DNA of 64,000 bases from Janthinobacterium sp. PAMC25594 (GTDB taxonomy: Bacteria; Pseudomonadota; Gammaproteobacteria; Burkholderiales; Burkholderiaceae_D). Both the position numbers and the translations under genes were made by a program. Below, piece after piece: positions 22,827 to 30,983 of the stretch. Within the stretch, counting starts at the first letter, position 1. Every line of letters starts with the position of its first letter. The stretch is from NCBI RefSeq assembly GCF_019443505.1, contig NZ_CP080377.1, positions 3,472,001-3,536,000 on the forward strand. The letters are read 5' to 3'. The notes under the pieces are model-generated. The model was given only the letters and a program-made list of their open reading frames with translations. It had not been told where the DNA came from and ran no database searches.

Positions 22827-25800
22827 GCGCGCACGATGCGCGCCGGCAGCCCTTGCCGCACCGACGTGCCCGACACAGGATCGACAAACACGTTCTTGTC
22901 GCCGCGGCTCGGGTCCGTCAGCCCCAGGTCGTTCAGGTTGATGCCCGCGCCGATGGCCGGCTCGTCGGGCTGACGCGACTTGCCGATGCGGTGGACCCGC
23001 GCGCCATGCTCCTTGTGGCCAAAGCCATGTTCAATGGCGATCACGCCGCGCTGCACCCCATGGCGCAGCATCACCGTGGCCCTGGCCCTGCCGCCCGGCG
23101 TTTCCAGATATATTTCATCGCCATTTTCCAGCTTCAAACGCGCCGCATCGTCGGGATGCACGGCAACCGGGTTGTCAGGATGGATGCCGCGCAAGCGCCG
23201 TGCGCCGATGCTGTAGGAGTTCTGCAGCGCCGATTTAAAACTGATCAACTCGAATGGCCACTCGCTGGCCGGATAGGTTTTGCGCACCGGCGTGCCATCG
23301 GCAAACGCCGCCACTCTCCAGGCGGGCGTGCCGGGAAAGCGTTTGCCGCTCAAGCTGTTCTTGCTCACGCCCAGGCCCTCGTTGTACAGCATCATCGGTT
23401 TCAGATAACGGTGCGTGGACCAGTCCTGCGGATACGGCGTTTCATCGGCCACCGGAGCGGGAGCCACTGGCGCTTTGGCATTCGCAGGCGGCGGCAGGCG
23501 CAGGCCGAACATCTCGCCATAGCTCTGGTAGCGTCCTCCGCGCGCCAGCATGAAGGCCACCTTGCGCCACTCTTCCGGCTTCAGGGTGCGCTCCAGTTCG
23601 GAACGGATGCGCGCCACGCCAGAGAGCGCAATGTCGTCGTCGCTCGCCTCCGGTACGGCCGTTTTGCCCTGCCAGGCGATGTTGGCGCCGCCGCGCAGAT
23701 ACCAGTCCTCGGCGCGCAGCAAGGGGAAGCGCTGGCCATCCATGTCCTGCAAGGCCTCCGGGCCGAAGCCCGGCAAGGCCATCGTTTTGGCCAGCGCGAT
23801 GAAGAACGATTCCATGCAAATGGTCTGGCCATCCGGCGTCTTTTGCACGCGCGGTTCGACCACGGGCCAGCGTGCCGTGCTCATTTTGACGGGCATGCCG
23901 CCCCAGGCGCCGGCCCAGCCCCAGCTTTCATACAGCAAGGTATCGGGCAGCAGGTAGTCGGCAAACGCCGAGCTTTCATTGATGAAGGGGTCGATGGCCA
24001 CGATCAGGGGAATCTTCTTCGGATCGGCCAGTTCCTTGCCGATCTGCGCGCGCAAGCCCGTGATGCCGTAGACGGGATTGCAGCTCCACAGGATCAGCGC
24101 CTTCAAGGTGTACGGATAGCCGTTCATGGCGCTGGTGAGCCACTCGGTCGCCAGCGCGGGCGCGTTCGGATACCACGGCGCCCTGGCCGGATACGCCTTG
24201 CCCGCTTCTTTCTTCAGCTTGAATTCCGAGGTTTTTTCATAGGGCACATTGCGCCCGATCGGCATGCCGGCCGCCTTGATTTCGCCGTCGAAACTCTCGA
24301 GGTTATAGCGCGGCCCAGGCCCCGCATCCTTGAAGCTGCCGCCATTGACCAGGGTGCCGCCCTTGCGGTTCAAATTACCGATCAATGTATTGAGCATGAC
24401 CAGCGCATACGCGTTATAGAAACCGGCGCCCGACATCATGCCGCCATGCGCATTGACGGCGGCGCGCTTGCCATGGCTGGTGAGTTCCTGCGCCAGGCCT
24501 TCGATGATGTCGCGCCCGATGCCGCAGGCAGCCGCGTATTCATCCATGCTGTGGCGCTGCGCTTCTTCGTTCAACATCGTCATGGCCGTCTTCAGGTGCA
24601 GCGGCGCGCCCGCCACCTCCAGCGGACCGTCGAAGAACAGGCGACCCTCGCCCTTGGCGGCGTTGTGCGGCACGATGGCTTGCGTGGCGGCGTCGATCAC
24701 GCAAAAGGCGTCGCCATCCTTGTAGCGCTCTTCTTCCGCCAACTCCACCGCGCCGATGTCCGATGCGCGCAGGTAGCGGCCGTCGCGCGGGTGGCCTTTC
24801 TCGTTGATGATCAGATGCGTGGCGTTGCACCAGGCGGCCTCGCCCGCCGCTTCCGCCACCTTCAGGTTCGGCTGCGCGAGGAAGTTGCGGTCATAGCGTT
24901 CGTGCTCGATGATCCAGCGTATCATCGCCATGGCCAGCGCGCCATCCGTGCCCGGCTTGATCGGCACCCAGCGGCTGCGGTCGCCCGCAGCCAGGCTGTC
25001 GGCATTCGTCAGCACCGGGTCGACGACGACGTAGCTGAAATCGCGCTTGCCCGAGCGGGCTTTCGCGATCAGGGTGCCCTGGCGCTTGAACGGATTGCCC
25101 GCATTGCCCGGCGCCGTGCCCACGAAAATGCAGAATTCCGTATTTTCCAGGTCCACTTTCGCATGCGGCATTTTCTTCATGTCGCCGAACATGGCGCCCG
25201 AACCGCTGCGGTAGGCGCCGCCGCAATACGAACCGTGGTTGACCAGGTTCAAACTGCCGTACGACTGCTTGAAGAAGCGCGTGCCGAACGCCAGGCGACC
25301 GTCGTCCGTGCTGCACATCAGGCCCACCTGGTTCACTTGCGGACCCAGTTCCGGTTGCGCCGGATCGATCGGTTTTTCCAGCTCGCGCAAGGCGCGCAAG
25401 CCCTGCACGTGGCCTTCGCCAAACAGGTCGCCGCCTTCCGTCACTTCCTTCACCAATTGGTCAAAAGCGATCGGTTCCCACTGGCCGCCGCCGCGCGGTC
25501 CCACGCGCTTCATGGGCGCCAGCACGCGGAACGGCGACTCCATCTGTTCCAGCACGCCATTGCCGCGGCCGCAAGCGGTCGAGCGCCCCTTCAGCCCCTT
25601 TTCCTGGAAGCGCGAGAGCGACACAAAACTATCGCGTATCGAGGTCTGGTAAGGCAGCGCCGGGTCGGCCGACATGGGGCTGTAGGGATTGCCCGCCACG
25701 CGCAGCACCTTGCCGCTTTTTTTATCCAGGCGCACGCGCACGCCGCAAAACGTGGTGCAGCCCATGCACATGGTGTAGCTGACCTGCTGGTCCGGGTTGA

Positions 25801-26044
25801 CGGTCAATTTCCCCGTGGTCGTGTCGACGGAAAACTCGGGCGGCAGGGAATTGCCGTGCAAGCGCTGTACGGGTTTGTCCTTGCCCAGCGCGTGGTCGAC
25901 CATGCGGCCGGCCGTGGTGGAAAAGCTGGCGGCAAAGGCGGCCAGGCCGCCGCCGATGGCGCCGTAGCGCAGCAGCTTGCGGCGCTTTTCGTTTTCATCT
26001 TCAGGGACGTCGTTGCGGTCGTCGTTGTTTGTGTGTTCGTTCAT
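22823..26044 (-). CDS. ttrA: Tetrathionate reductase subunit A (molybdopterin catalytic subunit)
   Basis: 1073 aa, the usual length of TtrA. The N-terminus (KRRKLLRYGAIGGGLAAFAAS) is a Tat-like signal with a slightly unusual twin-arginine context. An N-terminal [4Fe-4S] site CMGCTTFCGVRV has its fourth Cys in TACGRGNG. Molybdenum-ligand Cys is probably in HGSYCGGAYRSG. C-terminal MopB dinucleotide-binding domain includes GRARATVMLRHG. It reduces tetrathionate to thiosulfate in the periplasm. AGGAG precedes the ATG. It is the last gene of ttrBCA, 10 bases after ttrC. Confidence 0.92.
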   Translation of the reverse strand: MNEHTNNDDRNDVPEDENEKRRKLLRYGAIGGGLAAFAASFSTTAGRMVDHALGKDKPVQRLHGNSLPPEFSVDTTTGKLTVNPDQQVSYTMCMGCTTFCGVRVRLDKKSGKVLRVAGNPYSPMSADPALPYQTSIRDSFVSLSRFQEKGLKGRSTACGRGNGVLEQMESPFRVLAPMKRVGPRGGGQWEPIAFDQLVKEVTEGGDLFGEGHVQGLRALRELEKPIDPAQPELGPQVNQVGLMCSTDDGRLAFGTRFFKQSYGSLNLVNHGSYCGGAYRSGSGAMFGDMKKMPHAKVDLENTEFCIFVGTAPGNAGNPFKRQGTLIAKARSGKRDFSYVVVDPVLTNADSLAAGDRSRWVPIKPGTDGALAMAMIRWIIEHERYDRNFLAQPNLKVAEAAGEAAWCNATHLIINEKGHPRDGRYLRASDIGAVELAEEERYKDGDAFCVIDAATQAIVPHNAAKGEGRLFFDGPLEVAGAPLHLKTAMTMLNEEAQRHSMDEYAAACGIGRDIIEGLAQELTSHGKRAAVNAHGGMMSGAGFYNAYALVMLNTLIGNLNRKGGTLVNGGSFKDAGPGPRYNLESFDGEIKAAGMPIGRNVPYEKTSEFKLKKEAGKAYPARAPWYPNAPALATEWLTSAMNGYPYTLKALILWSCNPVYGITGLRAQIGKELADPKKIPLIVAIDPFINESSAFADYLLPDTLLYESWGWAGAWGGMPVKMSTARWPVVEPRVQKTPDGQTICMESFFIALAKTMALPGFGPEALQDMDGQRFPLLRAEDWYLRGGANIAWQGKTAVPEASDDDIALSGVARIRSELERTLKPEEWRKVAFMLARGGRYQSYGEMFGLRLPPPANAKAPVAPAPVADETPYPQDWSTHRYLKPMMLYNEGLGVSKNSLSGKRFPGTPAWRVAAFADGTPVRKTYPASEWPFELISFKSALQNSYSIGARRLRGIHPDNPVAVHPDDAARLKLENGDEIYLETPGGRARATVMLRHGVQRGVIAIEHGFGHKEHGARVHRIGKSRQPDEPAIGAGINLNDLGLTDPSRGDKNVFVDPVSGTSVRQGLPARIVRA

Positions 26045-26054
26045 TTTTGACTCC

Positions 26055-27167
26055 TCAGTGCGTGGCCATGGCAGGACGGCTGCGTGTAGTAATCGCGCGT
26101 CCCGCCCATGGCAAAAATTCCAGCATCAGCAACAGCAGCGCGATCCACAGGCCGGCCGTGCCGATGATCCCCATCAAGCCGTCATTCCCCATCGGCAGGT
26201 GGTAGTCGTACAGGCCCGCGCCCGTTTTCGGGATGTTCTGGCCGCCGATGAAAATCGTCCAGCGCATCATCCAGGCGCTATGCAGCGCGATCAGGCCGTT
26301 CACCAGGCCACTCGTGGCCGGGCGCCAGATGGCCAGCGCCATCGGCACGATGGACGACAGCACGGCCCAGACAGCCGTGAACTGCCATTGCGGCATGCCC
26401 GCCACCTGGGTAAAGGCCATGCTGTGGCTGGCGCTCACGCCGGAGAGACTGACGAACAGCCAGCCGCCGCCCAGCGCCAGCACCAGCGCCAGCGACAGGG
26501 CCAGCGCGCGATTCAGCGACACTTCCAGGGCCTGGTCGCGACCGGGCAGGAAGCGGTTGAACAGCAAGGCCAGGCCCGCCGCCCCGACAAAGGCCGTGGC
26601 GGCAAATTGCGCCGGCAGGAAAGGCGTGAACCACAGCGGACGGGCGCGCACCACCATCACTTCCATGCCCGTGTACAGACCCACCACGAAGGCGGCGAGC
26701 AGGGTGAAGGCGGCGGCGGTGACGATGGCGCGGCGCGAGGCGACACCACCACGTCCCAACAGGCGATAGGCGAAGGCCAGGCGGTCCTTGCCCTGCCCCC
26801 GCGCGGCGAAGTCGCTGCGCAGCGCCAGCCACGCGTACAGCATCAGGCAGCCCAGATACAGGGGAATGAAGAACGAACCCCACGACATCCACGATTGCGG
26901 CTGGAAGTAAATATAGAAGTGATAGAAGCGGCCCGGCCCGTGCAGGTCGGCCAGCAGCGCCACGGGCGCCGTCATGCCGCAGACGAGGGACGCCAGCAGC
27001 GCGATGCGCCCCAGGCGTTCATACGCCTTGCGGCCGAAGACGAAGTACGGCAAGGTCAGCATGAAGCTGCCGTAACTGAGGCCGATGAGGAAAAAATACT
27101 GCACCGCCCACGGCAGCCATGCCGCTTCGCGCGTGACGTTGAGAATTTCGGTGATGTGGCTGTCCAT
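26055..27167 (-). CDS. ttrC: Tetrathionate reductase subunit C (NrfD-type quinol-oxidising membrane anchor)
   Basis: 370 aa, an integral membrane protein of the NrfD/PsrC family with about nine helices. The first is AVQYFFLIGLSYGSFMLTL, and later YTGMEVMVVRARPLW and FVGAAGLALLFNRFL are seen. It passes electrons from the quinol pool to TtrB. The start is 3 bases after the ttrB stop. Identity rests on family plus the ttrB/ttrA neighbours. Confidence 0.9.
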   Translation of the reverse strand: MDSHITEILNVTREAAWLPWAVQYFFLIGLSYGSFMLTLPYFVFGRKAYERLGRIALLASLVCGMTAPVALLADLHGPGRFYHFYIYFQPQSWMSWGSFFIPLYLGCLMLYAWLALRSDFAARGQGKDRLAFAYRLLGRGGVASRRAIVTAAAFTLLAAFVVGLYTGMEVMVVRARPLWFTPFLPAQFAATAFVGAAGLALLFNRFLPGRDQALEVSLNRALALSLALVLALGGGWLFVSLSGVSASHSMAFTQVAGMPQWQFTAVWAVLSSIVPMALAIWRPATSGLVNGLIALHSAWMMRWTIFIGGQNIPKTGAGLYDYHLPMGNDGLMGIIGTAGLWIALLLLMLEFLPWAGRAITTRSRPAMATH

Positions 27168-27170
27168 GGT

Positions 27171-27881
27171 TTATTTCCCGTGTTTGCTCGGTTGCCAAAG
27201 TGTCGCTTCGCCCTCGACGTGGCCGGCGAAGCGCGTGTCCAGTCCCAGATAGAACACGTGGGGCTGGGTACCCTGTTCGGGCTTGAGCACTTTCACCTTG
27301 TTCTCGCTGAGCAGCTGATGCACCATGCTTTCCGGGTCATTCAGGTCGCCGAAGATGCGCGCGCCGCCGACGCAGGTTTCCACGCAGGCCGGCAGCAAGC
27401 CTTCGTCGACGCGGTGCGCGCAGAATGTGCATTTATCGGCCTTGCCCGTTTCGTGGTTGATGAAGCGCGCATCGTACGGGCAGGCTTGCACGCAGTAGGC
27501 GCAGCCCACGCAGCGGTCGCCATCGACGACGACGACGCCATCCTTGCGCTGGAAGGTAGCACCCACGGGACAGACGGGTATGCAGGGGGGATTGGCGCAG
27601 TGGTTGCACAGGCGCGGCAGCATGTAGGTGCCGCAGCGGTTCTCTTCCTTCACTTCATAGGTCGAGACGACGGTGCGGAAGCTGTTTTCCGGTACGGCGT
27701 TTTCCATGATGCAGGAGACCGTGCACGCCTGGCAGCCGATGCACTTCCGCACATCGACCACCATCGCCCAGCGCTGCCCGCCTTCGCCCCTGGTGGCGGC
27801 CTTGCCGGGCAGCGGCGCGATGGCCGCCCCGATAGTAACGGCTGGCAAGGCGCGCAAAAAACTGCGGCGCGATTCAATCAT
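27171..27881 (-). CDS. ttrB: Tetrathionate reductase subunit B (four [4Fe-4S] ferredoxin)
   Basis: 236 aa from ATG at 27881 (MIESRRSFLRALPA), which has AGGAGA upstream; the extension to 27908 lacks this. A Tat signal (SRRSFLRAL) is followed by four cysteine clusters: CIGCQACTVSC, CNHCANPPCIPVC, CVGCAYCVQAC and CTFCAHR with CVETC. It carries electrons from TtrC to TtrA in the periplasm. It is the first gene of the operon; the upstream 240-base gap must hold the promoter and contains a REP-like repeat. Confidence 0.92.
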   Translation of the reverse strand: MIESRRSFLRALPAVTIGAAIAPLPGKAATRGEGGQRWAMVVDVRKCIGCQACTVSCIMENAVPENSFRTVVSTYEVKEENRCGTYMLPRLCNHCANPPCIPVCPVGATFQRKDGVVVVDGDRCVGCAYCVQACPYDARFINHETGKADKCTFCAHRVDEGLLPACVETCVGGARIFGDLNDPESMVHQLLSENKVKVLKPEQGTQPHVFYLGLDTRFAGHVEGEATLWQPSKHGK

Positions 27882-28017
27882 GACACTCTCCTTGACTATG
27901 GGCGGCAAGCCCTTGTTGACTTGCTGCCATGATAGAAAAGAAGTTGCCGTACGGATATTGGGGTGATCGGGTGGGGGCCTAGATGATCATGCCAATTGAC
28001 AGGATCGACAATGCGGA

Positions 28018-28085
28018 GTAGGTCGGATTCCCCATGAGCGCTTGCATTGGTAGGTCGGGTTAGCCGGCACGGCGTAACCCGACAC
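28018..28085. repeat. REP-like palindromic repeat, copy 1
   Basis: GTAGGTCGGATT at 28018 and GTAGGTCGGGTTA at 28050 are two heads of the same repeat. The second forms a stem GTCGGGTTA ... TAACCCGAC (28054-28083). It lies in the gap between ttrB and dgt and shares its head and stem with copies at 39616 and 55504. Confidence 0.75.
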
Positions 28086-28123
28086 GCAGCGTCGCGCGGG
28101 CATGTCAGTCCCCGCAGTAACCG

Positions 28124-29260
28124 TTACAGCTCGTCGAGCGAATACAGCCGGCGGTGCTCGCGGATCGCGTAGCGGTCCGTCATGCCGGCGATGTAGTCGG
28201 CGATCTTGCGCGCCTGCTTGGTCACATCATCGCCATTGACCTGATAATCGGGCGGCAGCAGGGACGGTTCGGCCATGAAGCTGTCGTACAGTTCGCGCAC
28301 GATGCGGCTCGCTTTGACGCGCATGCGGTTGACCTGGTAGTGGCGGTACAGGTTCGCGCGCAGGAAGCGTTTCAGGTCCGTCGCATCGCGCCGCATGGCA
28401 TCCGAAAAGCGGATCAGCGGGGGGCTGGCGCGCACTTCGTTCACATCGCGCGGCGCCGCATCGGCAATCAAGCCGGTCGACGTGACGATCAGATCGTCGG
28501 CCAGCGCCGTGATCAGCCGGCGCAGGGTTTCGTAGATGGCGCGCCGTCCCGACAGGCCGGGAAACGCCTGCTGCACGTCGCGCCACAGGCGGCCGAAGAA
28601 TTCCACCTCTTCCAGCTGCGCGATGGTGATCAGGCCCGAACGCAGGCCGTCATCGATATCGTGGCTGTTGTAGGCGATTTCATCGGCCAGGTTGGTCAGC
28701 TGCGCTTCCAGGGTCGGTTGCGTGCGGTCGATGAAGCGCTGGGCCACGGGCCCCAGTTCGCGCGCATGCGCCAGCGAGCAGTGTTTTAATATGCCTTCGC
28801 GCGTCTCGAACATCAGGTTCAAGCCATCGAAGGCACCGTAGTGCTCTTCCAGGGTATCGACCACGCGCAGGCTTTGCAGGTTGTGCTCGAAGCCGCCGTG
28901 CGCCTGCATGCACTCATTGAGCACATCCTGGCCCACGTGACCGAACGGCGTGTGGCCCAGATCATGCGCGAGCGCGATGGCTTCGACCAGATCTTCATTG
29001 AGGCGCAGGTTGCGCGCGATGGAGCGGCCCACCTGTGCCACTTCCAGGCTGTGCGTCAGGCGCGTGCGGAACAGGTCTCCCTCGTGATTGAGGAAAACCT
29101 GGGTCTTGTATTCGAGGCGGCGGAAGGCCGAGGAATGGATGATGCGGTCGCGGTCGCGCTGGAACTGGCTGCGCGAGGCGTGCGCCGCCTCGGCAAAGCG
29201 ACGTCCCTGCCCCTGTGCCGAATGGGCCGCATAGGGAGCCAGGAAGTCTTCGGGCAGCAT
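28124..29260 (-). CDS. dgt: Deoxyguanosinetriphosphate triphosphohydrolase-like protein
   Basis: 378 aa, of the type-2 dGTPase family. The HD-domain metal site is seen in [32 protein letters not shown] and later [17 protein letters not shown]. It hydrolyses dGTP (or another dNTP) to nucleoside and triphosphate. The gene follows aroKB with only one base between stop and start, so it is probably in the same transcript. Confidence 0.93.
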   Translation of the reverse strand: MLPEDFLAPYAAHSAQGQGRRFAEAAHASRSQFQRDRDRIIHSSAFRRLEYKTQVFLNHEGDLFRTRLTHSLEVAQVGRSIARNLRLNEDLVEAIALAHDLGHTPFGHVGQDVLNECMQAHGGFEHNLQSLRVVDTLEEHYGAFDGLNLMFETREGILKHCSLAHARELGPVAQRFIDRTQPTLEAQLTNLADEIAYNSHDIDDGLRSGLITIAQLEEVEFFGRLWRDVQQAFPGLSGRRAIYETLRRLITALADDLIVTSTGLIADAAPRDVNEVRASPPLIRFSDAMRRDATDLKRFLRANLYRHYQVNRMRVKASRIVRELYDSFMAEPSLLPPDYQVNGDDVTKQARKIADYIAGMTDRYAIREHRRLYSLDEL

Positions 29261-29261
29261 C

Positions 29262-30923
29262 TTATTGCACTCCGGCGGCCAGGGTGGCCAGCACCAGTTC
29301 GTGCGGCGCCGACGTGATGCACGGGCTGCCCAGCGGTTTCAACAGGATGAACTTGATGGCGCCGCCCTCGTTCTTCTTGTCCACTTCCATCAGTTCCAGC
29401 CAGCGCGCGACACCGAGGTCGGGCGCCTTGACGGGCAGGCCGGCGGCGGCGACGAGCTTGCGCAAGCGCTCCACGGCCGCCTGGTCGATATACCCCATGC
29501 GGCAGGACAGGTCGGCCGCCATCACCATGCCGCAGCCGACGGCTTCGCCATGCAGCCAGTGGCCGTAGCCCAGGCCCGCTTCAATGGCGTGGCCGAAGGT
29601 GTGGCCGAAGTTCAGGATGGCGCGCAAGCCTCCCTCGCGCTCGTCCTGGCGCACCACGTCGGCCTTGATTTCGCACGAGCGGGCAATCGCATACGCCAAA
29701 GCCCCCTTGTCGCGCGCCATCAGCTTGGCCATGTTCGCCTCGATCCAGTCGAAGAAGGCGGCATCGATGATGGCGCCATGCTTGATCACTTCGGCCAGGC
29801 CGGCCGACAACTCGCGCACCGGCAGGGTTTCCAGGGTCGAGGTGTCGGCGATCACGGCACGCGGCTGATAAAACGCGCCGATCATGTTCTTGCCCAGCGG
29901 GTGGTTGATGCCCGTCTTGCCGCCAACGGAAGAATCGACCTGCGCCAGCAAGGTGGTGGGCACCTGCACGAAGCCGATGCCGCGCATGTAGCTGGCCGCC
30001 GCATAGCCGGTCAGGTCGCCGATCACGCCGCCGCCCAGCGCCACCAGGGTGGTCTTGCGGTCGCATTTATTGGCCAGCAGCGCGTCGAAGATCTGCATCA
30101 GGCTGGCCCAGTTTTTATATTCTTCGCCGTCCGGCAGGACGATGCTGATCACGTCGCGGCCGTCGCTGGCCAGCGCGGCCTGCAGGCGGCCCAGGTACAG
30201 GGGGGCGACGGTGGTATTGGTGACGATGGCCACCTTGTGGCCGCTGATATGGCGCAGCAGCGCATCGGCGTCGGCCAGCAGGCCGGGACCGATGGCGATC
30301 GGGTAACTGCGTTCGTCGAGGTCTACGCTCAACAACATTTTGGATTGCTCGTTCATCGAAGGCTCTGCATGAATGACGCAGTTGGGCGAGGCCTCGCATT
30401 CGAGGCTGGCCAACTGCATCAGAATTGTCTGGACCATCGATTGTACGTTAGGACGGCCCGTGTCGATGACAATGTCGGCCACTTCCATGTAATGGGGCTC
30501 GCGCTGGGTCGTCAATTCTTCCAGTTTGCGGCGCGGATCGGCCGTCTGCAGCAGCGGGCGATTCTTGTCGTGGCTGGTGCGCGCCAGGATGTTGCTGACG
30601 CTGGCGCGCAGGTACACGACCGTGCCCCGTTCCTTCAGGTAGGCGCGGCTGTCGGCATTGAGGATGGCCCCGCCGCCCGTGGCCATGACGATGCCTTGCT
30701 GGGCGCTCAGGTCGCGAATGACCTCGGCCTCGCGCCGGCGAAAGCTCGCTTCCCCCTCGATTTCGAAGATCCACGGGATGGTCGCTCCCGTGCGTGCCTC
30801 GATTTCGTGGTCGGAATCGACAAAGCGCAAGCCCAGTTTGCGGGCCAGGATGCGCCCGATGGTGGTCTTGCCTGCGCCCATGAGGCCGACAAGGAAAATA
30901 TTACTGTTGGAAATTTCAGACAC
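29262..30923 (-). CDS. aroKB: Fused shikimate kinase / 3-dehydroquinate synthase (AroK-AroB)
   Basis: 553 aa with no stop between the two domains. Residues 1-175 are shikimate kinase: P-loop [24 protein letters not shown] and NRPLL. Residues about 195-553 are dehydroquinate synthase: [55 protein letters not shown] and HGEAVGCGM. An in-frame ATG at 30356 (residue 190, MNEQSKMLL) could also start free AroB, but its Shine-Dalgarno sequence is weak. Both enzymes act in the shikimate pathway; separate adjacent genes are the usual arrangement. Confidence 0.9.
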   Translation of the reverse strand: MSEISNSNIFLVGLMGAGKTTIGRILARKLGLRFVDSDHEIEARTGATIPWIFEIEGEASFRRREAEVIRDLSAQQGIVMATGGGAILNADSRAYLKERGTVVYLRASVSNILARTSHDKNRPLLQTADPRRKLEELTTQREPHYMEVADIVIDTGRPNVQSMVQTILMQLASLECEASPNCVIHAEPSMNEQSKMLLSVDLDERSYPIAIGPGLLADADALLRHISGHKVAIVTNTTVAPLYLGRLQAALASDGRDVISIVLPDGEEYKNWASLMQIFDALLANKCDRKTTLVALGGGVIGDLTGYAAASYMRGIGFVQVPTTLLAQVDSSVGGKTGINHPLGKNMIGAFYQPRAVIADTSTLETLPVRELSAGLAEVIKHGAIIDAAFFDWIEANMAKLMARDKGALAYAIARSCEIKADVVRQDEREGGLRAILNFGHTFGHAIEAGLGYGHWLHGEAVGCGMVMAADLSCRMGYIDQAAVERLRKLVAAAGLPVKAPDLGVARWLELMEVDKKNEGGAIKFILLKPLGSPCITSAPHELVLATLAAGVQ

Positions 30924-30947
30924 TTTTTATATCAATCAGAAAATAAG

Positions 30948-30971
30948 CGGGCACCGCCTCTACGGCGCCCG
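30948..30971 (-). terminator. Terminator after the Ig-repeat lipoprotein gene
   Basis: CGGGCACCG/CGGCGCCCG form a 9-bp stem with one G-U pair, followed on the minus strand by CTTATTTTC. It lies in the 60-base gap before aroKB. Confidence 0.55.
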
Positions 30972-30983
30972 TTTCCCCTTGCG

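Noticed and set aside
22853..26050. Open frame of more than 1000 codons on the plus strand
   Set aside because: It is antisense to ttrA, is His/Arg-rich with no recognisable domain, and is explained by codon bias of the high-GC gene on the other strand.
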